Below, piece after piece: positions 1 through 8,221 of a DNA stretch of 10,128 nt. How positions within the stretch are numbered: the first letter of the stretch is position 1; each line of letters begins with the position of its first letter. The DNA is taken from assembly GCA_001687465.1 (NCBI GenBank), contig LVLI01002254.1:1-10128 (forward strand). The letters are read 5' to 3'. The notes under the pieces were generated by a model. It saw only the letters and a program-made list of their open reading frames with translations, did no database searches and was not told the DNA's origin. Source of the stretch: Halocafeteria seosinensis (Eukaryota > Sar > Bigyra > Bicosoecida). The translations under genes and the position numbers were made by a program.

Positions 1-2
1 AA

Positions 3-383
3 AAAGAACAACTACTTGAACAAGGGAAAGAGATTTATAACAACTTAGAAGATTATATTTTCAACGCTGATGTAACAAGTTTATATCCGACTGCGATGAA
101 ATATTATGAATATCCAGTTGGTGCTGGCAAACGTTTGAATAACAATCAAAGAAAAGAGGAGATTAAAGAAAGACTTAATAATAAAGAAAAACTAAACTCT
201 TTGTGTATGTTACGGGTGAAATTAACAAATACAAACCGAAATTTAATAGTGGCACCTATTCCAAATCCAAAGATTGAAAACAACCGAAGAATAGGGGTTG
301 ATTGGAATATTGAGGATATAAACGATGGTTGGTATACAAATATTGATTTAGAGCACGCAATTAAGCACACCAGAGAGAACTAA
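3..383 (+). pseudogene. Protein-primed family B DNA polymerase, internal fragment with motif A
   Basis: Would copy viral or plasmid DNA from a terminal-protein primer. The frame is open from the left edge and reads into an exact palm-domain motif A (D-V-T-S-L-Y-P, about bases 78-98), followed by Y-P-V-G and then a basic linker and a stretch ending in W-Y-T-N-I-D-L, a layout seen between motifs A and B of DNA_pol_B_2 enzymes (polintons, virophages, linear plasmids). The first ATG in frame (96) lies inside motif A and is not a start. Exonuclease and terminal-protein regions lie off the left edge. Motifs B and C (Y-x-D-T-D-S) are absent because the frame runs into transposase DNA near 363-383 and stops at TAA. 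The stretch is much more AT-rich than the rest (15 G/C in the first 60 bases), so it may come from a different element than the fibre and helicase. Family call is firm; the true endpoint is not. Confidence 0.82.
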
Positions 384-1764
384 TTTGTTTGTTCATGCGT
401 GCTTTGATGTTGTCTCCGCGATGCTTGCCGCATGAGAGAAAGTGAGCTTCATTGAAACACTTTTTCGCCGCATTGGCCCCTCCCTTATCACCATCGGCTA
501 CAATGACTGAACTGCGACGGTCGACGTCTGGAAAATTTCGAGTAAGGAAAGAGTAAAAGTCGGACCATGATTCTTCACATTCGTTCAGAATGTGAAACAT
601 AGCTGCAACGCACACTGCATTTTTATTGGAAGAATACGTCCAAGCACTAAAGACTAAACCGGATTTGTTTGAGTGACAAGCATCACAAACCAGAAAATCT
701 GTGAGCCTTTCTAAGTCTACTGTACCTGGTGAAAAGCAAGCCGATTTGACATATCGTGCGTCGCGGGAGACCTCGGGAAGCTGAATATTGCTATTCTCGA
801 AGGTAGGTTGTTGTCTCTGTTTCTGCAATGGTAATGTGCTCAGCCAAAGCTTGTAGTCCGCTTTCTTCTTTTTCCTGACAATGTCGCTCATTTCGTCATG
901 CCCGCAGTATTGAACATCCACGTGATGCCCAAGGAATTCCAATGATTGCTGCAGTAACGGGAACATTTTGACCGTCTCCTCGTCTTCCCCATGCATAGTT
1001 ATTCTCGATTGCTCTTTGATCCTTGATATCATGCTGGGGCTGATTTCCTTTTCGCTTTCACGTGGAAGGTATGGTGCCAGAATGTTCCTGATTTCCCTGC
1101 CCTTGAGCTCATTCCGCTCAATTTTATCCCTTTGACGGGAAAGGACATTGGCGAAATCATTTACGCTGTAGGCAAACTGTTTCACCGAATTGGCAGGCGT
1201 TCCTCCTGATCGTTCTTCCCGAAGACTTTGAGAGATATATACGGTGGTCACCCTCCAAGGTTTCTCGCTATTCCTGGAAGGGCAGAACTGACCTTTCACA
1301 ATAAAGCGGTCATTCCAAGTAACACTCAAATATATGGGTGAGCTGTCTGAAATATGGGGAACTATATTCAAGAGTGTGGACAATTCCTTTGCTCTCATAA
1401 GTAGCTCTTGTTTAGCGGAAAAGCTATCATCCACATTGATGATATTCCCAATCCCTAATTGGTGAAGAGTATTGTACTGGCGGGGGCACACAGTGACTGT
1501 TGTTTTCTCTGCGTGCCGTTTCGCCTCCTCATGGAGTAGCTTCCTGCATCCGCTTGAGCATTCTGAATTCTGGGAATGTATACCATATTTTTCTTTCAAA
1601 CCCTACCATCGAGGCTTTGCATCATTGTCATTGACTTCTGTAGAACCTGTAGTTGCTTCGTCCCTACTACCATCTCCATAAAACAGCTGTGGATCCGGCC
1701 CATCCGCGTCGGAATCCCCGCCGTGGGAACCTTCACAGGCCCGCGCTTGCGCTCTCGTCAACAT
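361..1764 (-). pseudogene. Mutator-like (MULE) transposase, 3'-truncated, in-frame TAG
   Basis: Cut-and-paste DNA transposase of eukaryotic Mutator-like elements. The C-terminal part (bases about 361-693) shows the MULE core: first catalytic Asp in V-C-D-A-C-H, an E-x-x-W-x-x-F segment, second Asp in V-A-D-G-D-K-G, and the C-x2-H followed by N (S-C-G-K-H-R-G-D-N). The frame ends about 15 residues later, so the third acidic residue of the DDE triad and the usual SWIM zinc finger are missing. I chose the ATG at 1764 (M-L-T-R-A-Q-A-R) as a plausible N-terminus; an in-frame ATG at 1920 exists but its extension looks like non-coding flank. A TAG at 1603-1605 interrupts the frame, and the same frame continues directly after it. 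It could be a nonsense mutation, or part of a short intron: a GT at 1606-1605 and an AG at 1554-1553 would bound a 54-base segment that keeps the frame. The lost catalytic residue makes the gene inactive as it stands. Confidence 0.75.
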
Positions 1765-1934
1765 CTTCAGATAAAGGTTGTGAGCCAGAAGATAATAGAA
1801 TGAAAGACAGAAATGTACTGACTGTAGGTTCAAGAAATAAACTTTCCTCTGTTGCAAAGTGGAACACGAAAATGTTACGTTCGACGGGTAGTGGATCTGT
1901 ATCAATGTGCAGATTTCCATCGATTCTGGGTTTG
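361..1934 (-). mobile_element. Truncated MULE transposon, limits approximate
   Basis: Inferred from the transposase it carries. The left limit is the point near 361-385 where transposase frame and polymerase frame overlap head-on; the transposon's 3' end and terminal inverted repeat are missing there. The right limit is somewhere between the transposase ATG (1764) and the end of the fibre gene (1935). The 170 bases between them contain no gene I can support. Because one end is lost, no terminal inverted repeat pair or 9-base target duplication can be shown. Confidence 0.45.
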
Positions 1935-1964
1935 TTATACGATTCTTGCAACAAAGTTTGTTGC

Positions 1965-2024
1965 GTTATAAGATATCTGAAATTTCACAAATGTGTTATA
2001 AGAAAATTGAAATTTACAGTCAAC
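1965..2024. repeat. Two imperfect 30-base direct repeats at the fibre 3' end
   Basis: Copies start with GTTATAAG at 1965 and 1995 and match at 18 of the first 21 positions. In the fibre frame they encode a 10-residue repeat (K-F-Q-[FI]-S-Y-N). Next to them, 1948-1964 is a 17-base near-palindrome with GCAACAAA arms. They may be genuine fibre C-terminus or belong to the join with transposon DNA. Confidence 0.6.
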
Positions 2025-2484
2025 CACGATATTACAGGTGGTATCGCTATGGGTTGTGCCAGATGGTTTGCTGTTGTCGACCGTATGAGCCCCGTATTTC
2101 AAATTATATAAAATTTTAATCACACCATCATCGTGAATGGCCAGAGTGAATTCGCCAAAAAGATAGGGGGTACTAATTGAATGGACGGAATCATCGGCTA
2201 TATCTAATTTATTGGTGGTCATTGCGGATATATTGTTTATTTGATTTGAACTAGCGTCCATTGCCGTGTCATTAAGTGTGATAGAGTTACCTGTGGAAAA
2301 GGAAAGTGTAGCGTCCATGGTGTTGTTACCGCCACGTCTAAGAAACCGAGCGTCCCCATCATTGCGATTGATAGCGTCGGTTCCGGCTGTGGCCGAAGAA
2401 AGATTATTTATTTGGTGGGAATTCATATTGACGCCACTTTGAGCCGGTAGGGAATACCAACCGAAGGATTTCCAAGGATTGGAA

Positions 2485-3096
2485 ATCGTTGGTACCAGAG
2501 CCGTTGTGGTACAAATACTTAATCTCTTCAGCGGAAAGAACACGATTCCAGACGCCAAATTCATCAATTCGGTAGCCATTTGCCATGGGGTTTCCCAAAT
2601 TATTGCTAATTGTTGATGTAGAACCGGTCATGGTAGCATCATTGAATATTGCTCCTGATGAATCTTGCGTACCATTCAAATAGATTGTTCCTGTTGTCCC
2701 TTGTCCAATAATAGTAAAATGATACCATGTGTTTTCTGACAATGTTGATGGTTGGACTTGCTTTGTTGAACCCCCTGATTCAGTAAATATTCGGATATAG
2801 TCCCCATTTTTTTGCGTAATCAGCAATCTATTGCTTGAATCAACTTGACTGACCATGAGGATTTGACCTGAACTTTTATATTTTACATAAACCCAGAAAG
2901 CAAATGAATAATCACTTCCGGCCACGTCCAAGGCTGATGACGGGAGTGAAACATACGACGTCGTACCATTAAACTCAAGGGAATCGCCAATTTTTCCACC
3001 ACTAGAAATAGTAATATTACCGTTGGCTGTTCCATCATACGTTCCAATGGAATCTTCATAGTTCCCTTCAAATGAGTAATAGGCTCTTGCCCCACG
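2485..3096 (-). other. LamG / concanavalin A-like domain 3 of the fibre
   Basis: About 205 residues opening with A-R-A-Y-Y-S-F-E-G and containing Y-S-F-A-F-W-V-Y, T-W-Y-H-F-T-I-I, T-I-Y-L-N-G-T-Q-D and F-G-V-W-N-R-V-L-S-A-E-E. Paralogous to domain 2. The preceding linker (about 3085-3205) repeats the linker ahead of domain 2 at DNA level with an offset of 766 bases. The frame shifts just after the domain, at 2469-2471. Confidence 0.82.
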
Positions 3097-3232
3097 ACGC
3101 ATTTGCGGAATTCCTGCCAACGAATCGGTATAACTCTTCGTGACGCCGTCCGCCGATGCGGTGGGTTCGGCCAAATTAGTCAGGCGGTGGCTATTCATAT
3201 CCACATTGCCATCCAAAACTTTGGAAATCGTT

Positions 3233-3862
3233 GGTACCCGACTCATTGTGGTACAAGTATTTGATTTCTTCAGCGGAAAGAACACGTGACCATGCTCCAA
3301 ATTTATCAATAAATCCCCTCGGTGTAAAAGTACTGTCCAGACCGATGTAACTAGTAGTACCATTTGATATAACTCCAGAACGAATATTCCCCGTTTTGTC
3401 CTGATTTCCATTTATATATATTGTTCCTGTACCACCCGATCGTGTGACCGTAATATAATACCATGTGTCAAGACTTAGAGTGGTTGAAGACAACAAATTA
3501 TTACCAGTAGTATTATCACGGGTGAATAAACGAAGTTCTTGATTATCTTCAAACAAAAACAATGTACGATTTCCATCTCCTCTTTCATCCGTCGACCACA
3601 GAACATCGTAGTTTCCGCTTGGGACTTCAGTGGGACGAAACCAAAACGATACGGTAAAATCCCCCGTCCCAAAATTGGATAAAGCATTTCCAATGTCAAT
3701 GTACTGATCGTCAGCCGTGAATTCAATGGATTTTCCAATCTTGGCGGTATTGGAATGTGTCAAACTTCCCCCCGTTCCACTTTCAGTCCCGTCAAACGAT
3801 CCAATGCTGTCATTATAAATATTACTTCCATCATCAAATGAATAATAGGCTCTTGCGGAACG
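3233..3862 (-). other. LamG / concanavalin A-like domain 2 of the fibre
   Basis: About 210 residues opening with A-R-A-Y-Y-S-F-D-D and containing F-T-V-S-F-W-F, W-Y-Y-I-T-V-T-R, T-I-Y-I-N-G-N-Q-D and F-G-A-W-S-R-V-L-S-A-E-E. The strand order and the final Y-L-Y-H-N match LamG-like jelly-roll domains. It is a sister copy of domain 3, sharing near-identical coding DNA at both edges. Just behind it the frame shifts at 3215-3218. Confidence 0.82.
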
Positions 3863-3879
3863 ACGAAGTTGTGGAATTC

Positions 3880-4587
3880 CGGCCAAAGCGTCCGTATAAT
3901 TCTTCGTGACGCCGTCTGCCGATGCGTTGGGTTCGGCCAAATTAGTCAAGCGATGGGAATTCATGTCCAACGCATTCGCCATGATCCCGCTCTCAAGATA
4001 GTTCCGATTCACAACTTCATCGGTTGCGGTGGGATCTGCCGTGTTGATTATAGTTTGACTTTTCATATCAAGCGAATTGGCCATGTTGCCCCCATGGAGA
4101 TAGTTCCGATTGACGGCCATATCCGAGGATGTCGGGTCGGCTACATTGACTATCGTTTGCTATTCATGTCCAACGCATTCGCCATATTGCCCCCGTGAAG
4201 ATAGTTCCGATTGACTGCCATATCCGATGATGTCGGGTCGGCGACATTAACTATAGTTTTGCTATTCATGTCAAGCGAATTTGCCATATTGCCCCCGTGA
4301 AGATAGTTCCGATTGACGGCCATATCCGAGGATGTCGGATCGGCTACATTGACTATAGTCTTGCTATTCACGTCAAGTGAATTCGCCATAATTCCGCCTT
4401 CCAAATAGTTTCTTGTCACAGCGTCTTGGGCACTAGATGGGTCACTTAAATTATTGATCTCCTTGCTACTCATGTCAAGAGCATTGGCCATAATTCCACC
4501 TTCCAAATAGTTTCGTGTTACTCCGTCTTGGGCACTAGAGGGATCACCCATATTGGTAATACGATTCTGTCGCATATGAACATTGCT
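3880..4587 (-). repeat. 34-residue (102-base) tandem repeats in the fibre
   Basis: Six or so units of a phage tail-fibre-type repeat, core L-D-M-N-S-K-T-I-V-N-V-A-D-P followed by a variable stretch and N-R-N-Y-L-H-G-G-N-M-A-N. At DNA level the string GATAGTTCCGATTGAC begins at 4099, 4200 and 4302. The second spacing is the expected 102 and the first is 101, which places a one-base loss at the T-run 4156-4158, where sister copies have one T more or a C. The middle copies are almost identical and so recent; outer units are more diverged. In phage fibres such repeats form trimeric shafts. Confidence 0.85.
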
Positions 4588-4632
4588 TTGGGCGGGACGG
4601 GTATGCCAATCGTGTTGAATATGGGCTTGGGT

Positions 4633-5202
4633 GCCTTGCCCACCGTTGTAAATCATGTCTATTTCGCCTTTGCTAATCGGGCGTTCAAAGATCAAGACTT
4701 CGTCTATGATCCAATTCAAAGTGCTGTTCAGAAACGCTCCACCAGCCGATTCATACGATGAAAAACTATGGCTGATGGCATATTCTCCGTTGACAAACAG
4801 ACGTGCTTCTGAACCGTTATAAGTGGCGGTCAAATGATAAAACGTACCGGTCGTCAGGAACAATGAGGTGGCCACCGAGCCATTGCCCGAGGTCAGTTCT
4901 ATTTGGTCGTTATTTTGATTGATCCCAAAGGCGGAAGCGGTCAAGCCGGACGAATAGACGATCGTGGAAAACGTCGTATCAGGGGTCTGATACCAGAAAC
5001 TGACGGTAAATTTATCACTAATACTAGCCCCCGAGGGATGGCCACCATTGTTCAAAACGTAATCCGATCCTGAGGCATTCTGAAGGCCTTGACCGATCTT
5101 GCCACCGGCCACAACGCTCTGACTCCCCAACGTGGCATCGTATGTCTTCAGTTTGTCATTATGGGGATTCGCCCCGTCAAATGTATAATGAGCCCGAGCA
5201 CC
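4633..5202 (-). other. LamG / concanavalin A-like domain 1 of the fibre
   Basis: About 190 residues with the LamG-like order: A-R-A-H-Y-T-F-D-G at the front, K-I-G-Q-G-L, F-T-V-S-F-W-Y, Y-H-L-T-A-T-Y-N-G, L-F-V-N-G-E-Y and I-I-D-E-V-L-I-F near the end, closing with G-E-I-D-M-I-Y-N-G-G. These beta-sandwich domains commonly bind glycans. It is clearly diverged from domains 2 and 3, which resemble each other much more. Confidence 0.8.
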
Positions 5203-5250
5203 ATGGCGAAGATTCGCCAAGTGAGATTCAGACGGGTTGGGGATTCCGGT

Positions 5251-6975
5251 ATTTCCAGAACCGGTGAAATGAGCATTGTCGCCATCCGTTTTGAAATTTT
5301 CATTATTGTCTTGAGAGATACAGTCCTTAATAAGCATATCGTTAATGGCGTTCCCTGTTCCATTCAAGTACAAACCGATAGCGTCCTTCGCATCATTTTT
5401 GGTTTTCGTGAAGGCAGATAATAGTAACGTCAGTTGGTCGGTATCTTGTTGGACTTGCCCCCCGAATTCCAAACAATTGAACACGTAACACCCATTGATG
5501 GTACAGTTTTGATTCCCACTAACGACAAGAATACCGGTGAGGAGAGGGGATTCCTTTCCTTGGGTCTGTGAGCGGTCAAAATTGCTCTTGACATCCCCGT
5601 CAATATAAATATTATCCAAAGCGGTACGATTGGAATTCAAGAAAAACCCGTTCGCCCCTTGGGCTTTGAAATTATACGACGAATTGATTTGCTGAATGGT
5701 AATATTTCGCCACGTATTTCCACCGGCCGAACCATCAGCGATGACGCCCACATTTGTCGTCGGCGTTCCGCTACCGGTATCGTAACACACGATCCCATCA
5801 AAATGATTTTCACTTCCATTGTTTTCTACGCAATTGTCGGAGCATTTTCGCATGAAAATTTGACTGAACGTGTTTTCATTGGCCGTATTGGTCAGGAAGA
5901 AACCCCGCTGAGCGCAGTCAATTTGAACATCATTGAATTGATTATTCACGGAGGAATTCTGGACATCAAATCCCGCTTTGTTACACGTATCAATATCTAT
6001 ACCATCAAATGAACAATCGGTTGTACCATCAATATTAAATCCTTTGTCAATATCATTCAATATAACCCCACCAAAGCGGAGTTGGAACTGTTTTGAAGGG
6101 ACACCGCCGTGCTACCACTGGCATTCCGATATGTTAGATCCGTGAAATTTCCACTGGTCAGGTCTTGAAGATCCAAGAGAGGAAAACTGGTGCCTACCGT
6201 CTAAAGATTGGACACATCATTGTTGCTTGGGAGACTGCTACCATTGGTTTGATCAATGAGAACGGCAGGGGCAGTTGGGTTAAGGATATCCACGTTCGCC
6301 ACGAAATTGTCGGAGTCACCATCAATATGTACCACAGCGACCGTGCTGACATCGTCTTGCGACCATAGCTCGTCAATGTAACAGTTCTTGCCTGTTCCAC
6401 TGTTGTTGAGAATGGTGATCGCCCCGTTGGTATTGATAAAATTATCATTGCTAAAAACCCCTTTATTTCCGGAATAATGAATATTGGTACATCCTTCAAA
6501 GGTACTGTTGGTGACCCGTATGTTGGAATCCGAAAACCCACACGACATGGGGCGATTGCCATTTTTCACAAAGATATCATCAATATGGAGAGAACTGACG
6601 CTGTCGGTTTCAATACATGTTCGGTTCAACATATCAAAAGAACTGTTTGTCAGTTTGACACTAGATGACGACCCCAAATTGGTAAAATAGACCGCCGAGC
6701 CTTTCTGCGAATCGGTATTATTGACAAATAATTCGGTCAGATGAATGTGACTACAATTATCCACATATAATTCATACGACGATGTATTAAGAAGTTGTAA
6801 CGTTTCCACCGCCGAGCGACTCAGCCCCTCTAGACGAAGCAAAATATCTTGAAGATCATCCACATTGCGATTGCCATTATTACCGTCTAGTTTCACATAT
6901 TGAATCAAAGTCCCATCGGCCGTTGCCTTAATCCAGTCCTTGGCTGACGTCGCCGTATCATCCACTTAGATGGTT
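5251..6975 (-). other. Fibre beta-helix-like region
   Basis: The translation is dominated by short alternating stretches such as N-S-T-F-E-G-C and I-D-G-T-T-D-C-S-F-D-G, with regularly placed Asn, Gly, Ser and hydrophobic residues and few charged ones. This resembles right-handed beta-helix (pectate-lyase-like) folds of phage tailspikes. I see no catalytic motif, so an enzymatic role cannot be claimed. The call rests on composition and spacing, not a match to a named family. Confidence 0.55.
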
Positions 6976-7280
6976 GTCTTCGTCTCACTCACCCCCAGAA
7001 AATGTACGGATTTATCAATGAGGATTTGGTCATCAATAATAAAATCACCTTGCGAAAGCATGATTTTGTCGCCATCGTTGGAACTTTGAATGGCCTGATT
7101 GATTTGGACTTTGATCCGCCGTTCCATCGCATGTAAAATCCGCCGAACTCCGGATGGCTGACGGGGCATTATGCGAGGCCACTGTAATATTGGACACATG
7201 TGAGGAATGTTTGATCGGAATGAGGTTCTTATAAATTTTCGCCGTGTTGCTGTCAATGATTTGACTAACACTCATGTTTC

Positions 7281-7289
7281 TTCTATATC
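7281..7289 (-). promoter_or_regulatory. GATATAGAA start-proximal motif of the fibre gene
   Basis: Read on the minus strand, GATATAGAA lies 5 bases ahead of the fibre ATG, in the 31-base gap after the lipase stop. The same nonamer precedes two other starts in the window. Likely a promoter core of the viral transcription system; not confirmed. Confidence 0.5.
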
Positions 7290-7306
7290 CCAACGGCGAA
7301 ACAAAA

Positions 7307-8168
7307 TCACTGTTGCTTGAATATTTCCACCAATTTCCACGGGTCATTGTTGATTTGTTGCTTATCACTCTTGCTGATGAGTCCCAACTTGACCAAATCA
7401 TCCAAATTGGGTTTCCGTCGGCCACCGCCCCGTTTCTTGTTGGTGGCGTCGTTCTTCTTCAGTCCCCTCCAAACTATGATTCTGTAATGGCTTCTTGGCC
7501 ACTTGGGGAAAGACGAATAAATTCTTCTTCAAGAATCGTCCGGAGAGGGAATACAAAGGATCGCCGGCCACATACCAGAATTCAAAGCCTTTGGGACGTC
7601 GTACTAAATCTTTTGGCTGGAGTGCCGGGTTAAAACCACGACCCCCTTTGGCAAAGTGGTCTAAATCTCGTTGTATCTGAAGTTGTACCGCCCCGCCTAG
7701 TGAATGGCCGACCGTGAAAATACATTTGTCCCGTCCAAACCGTTCCAAGAATTGGGACGTCGTTCTTAGATCTTTCTTATAGCGGTCATTGAACATGATT
7801 CGCTTGTCGGCAGTCAAATCGGTGACCGATTGGACGACGGTGCCCCGATACCCGATGAGAAAAACATCATTTTGCCAGTCTTCATAGGCGGTGAAAGTTG
7901 GTGTTTGAAACCCCTGTACTTTGACCCACCATTGGTTGATGATTTGGGGTCGTTCCTTCGGTTTCCGGTACGATGCTTGAGCCACTTGAAAAACCGTGGA
8001 TGCGTTCGGACTCTTACACACCACCGGCTTGCTTTCTTGGGTCGTATCTAAGCCCATATCGCCGGTTTCGGAGATATCTTGTGTCTGGTTTTCTTCTTGC
8101 TTCCGTTCTTTCTTGGCTTTGGCCGATTCTGTGACTTGATCAAACAATCCACGCAAAGCGTCGTCCAT
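7307..8168 (-). CDS. Class-3 (alpha/beta hydrolase) lipase, one frameshift near the C-terminus
   Basis: Hydrolyses acyl esters, presumably membrane lipids or triglycerides. The first 60 residues are hydrophilic with no signal peptide. Then come a G-Y-R-G-T oxyanion-type motif (residues 106-110), the nucleophile elbow G-H-S-L-G-G-A (154-160, Ser156), F-N-P-A, A-G-D-P-L (Asp203) and N-H-S-L-E (His231). This is the Lipase_3 order with a complete Ser-Asp-His triad. The frame as given runs to a TGA at about 7398, but a more natural C-terminus, rich in Lys and Arg and ending in TGA at 7307-7309, lies in the next frame. The switch is at a run of four C on the plus strand (7464-7467), four residues or so after the catalytic His. 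I therefore extend the gene to 7307 (about 286 residues). It is divergent to the 219-residue gene and upstream of the fibre gene. From memory, lipases occur in some PLVs; a role in entry or egress is inference. Confidence 0.85.
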
Positions 8169-8170
8169 GA

Positions 8171-8179
8171 TTCTATATC
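8171..8179 (-). promoter_or_regulatory. GATATAGAA start-proximal motif of the lipase gene
   Basis: On the minus strand GATATAGAA is followed by two bases and the lipase ATG (8166-8168). Inverted partner of the copy at 8211-8219. Confidence 0.5.
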
Positions 8180-8210
8180 AATGACGTTCATAAATTTTAT
8201 TTGTCAGGAA

Positions 8211-8219
8211 GATATAGAA
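8211..8219 (+). promoter_or_regulatory. GATATAGAA start-proximal motif of the 219-residue gene
   Basis: Two bases before the ATG at 8222. It extends to GATATAGAAGA, identical over 11 bases to the copy ahead of the fibre gene. It favours ATG 8222 over the in-frame TTG at 8201, because the motif would otherwise lie inside the coding region. Confidence 0.5.
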
Positions 8220-8221
8220 GA

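Larger units (their letters stand above)
1935..7275 (-). pseudogene. Giant modular attachment fibre: beta-helix, three LamG domains, tail-fibre-type repeats
   Basis: Probably the receptor-binding fibre of the virus. The start is the ATG at 7273-7275 (M-S-V-S-Q-I-I-D-S-N), preceded by the GATATAGAA motif shared with neighbouring genes and 31 bases after the lipase stop. In order: an N-terminal segment that may anchor to the virion; an Asn/Ser/Thr-rich, Ile/Val-stepped region like a right-handed beta-helix (about 6970-5250); LamG domain 1 (5202-4633); 34-residue repeats (about 4587-3880); LamG 2 (3862-3233); a linker repeat; LamG 3 (3096-2485); and a C-terminal tail to a TAA at 1935. As given, the frame is broken near 7141-7160, at 6066-6069, 4156-4158, 3215-3218 and 2469-2471, and by TAA at 6966-6968 and TAG at 6201-6203. 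Coding character continues across every break, so I read this as one gene of about 1,780 codons. The shorter open frames inside it are pieces. Whether it is a decayed gene or a sequencing artefact is open. Confidence 0.78.
8169..8221. promoter_or_regulatory. Divergent promoter region between lipase and the 219-residue gene
   Basis: A 53-base gap between two divergent ATGs. It holds two copies of GATATAGAA in opposite orientations: 8171-8179 (minus, 2 bases before the lipase ATG) and 8211-8219 (plus, 2 bases before the ATG at 8222). The middle is AT-rich (for example ATAAATTTTATTTG). The layout implies that each motif drives the gene next to it with a very short or no leader. Confidence 0.55.

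Noticed and set aside
2003-2010. AAAATTGA on the plus strand, identical to the mimivirus early promoter motif.
   Set aside because: No plus-strand gene follows it, and it lies inside the 30-base coding repeat of the minus-strand fibre. Chance match in AT-rich DNA.
1653-2111. Plus-strand open frame of 152 codons.
   Set aside because: Antisense to the transposase N-terminus and fibre C-terminus, with no recognisable motif; a shadow frame.
2469-3218. Programmed +1 frameshifting after LamG domains 2 and 3, because both shifts go the same way and follow the same 18-base string.
   Set aside because: The best single-base explanation puts the shifts at different base runs (3215-3218 and 2469-2471), not in the shared string, and the 34-residue repeats show a plain one-base loss. 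The shared string is explained by the domain duplication.
3880-4587. CRISPR array from regularly spaced repeats.
   Set aside because: The repeats are 102-base coding units in frame with the fibre, without repeat-spacer structure.
6966-7425. Two overlapping minus-strand open frames that could be small separate genes.
   Set aside because: They are parts of the lipase C-terminus and fibre N-terminus in shifted frames; the only motif-supported start is the fibre ATG at 7273-7275.
7274-7633. Plus-strand open frames opposite the lipase and fibre (also 5089-5421, 5659-6012 and 9560-9802).
   Set aside because: They lie antisense to genes with clear family motifs and have no motif or start signal of their own.
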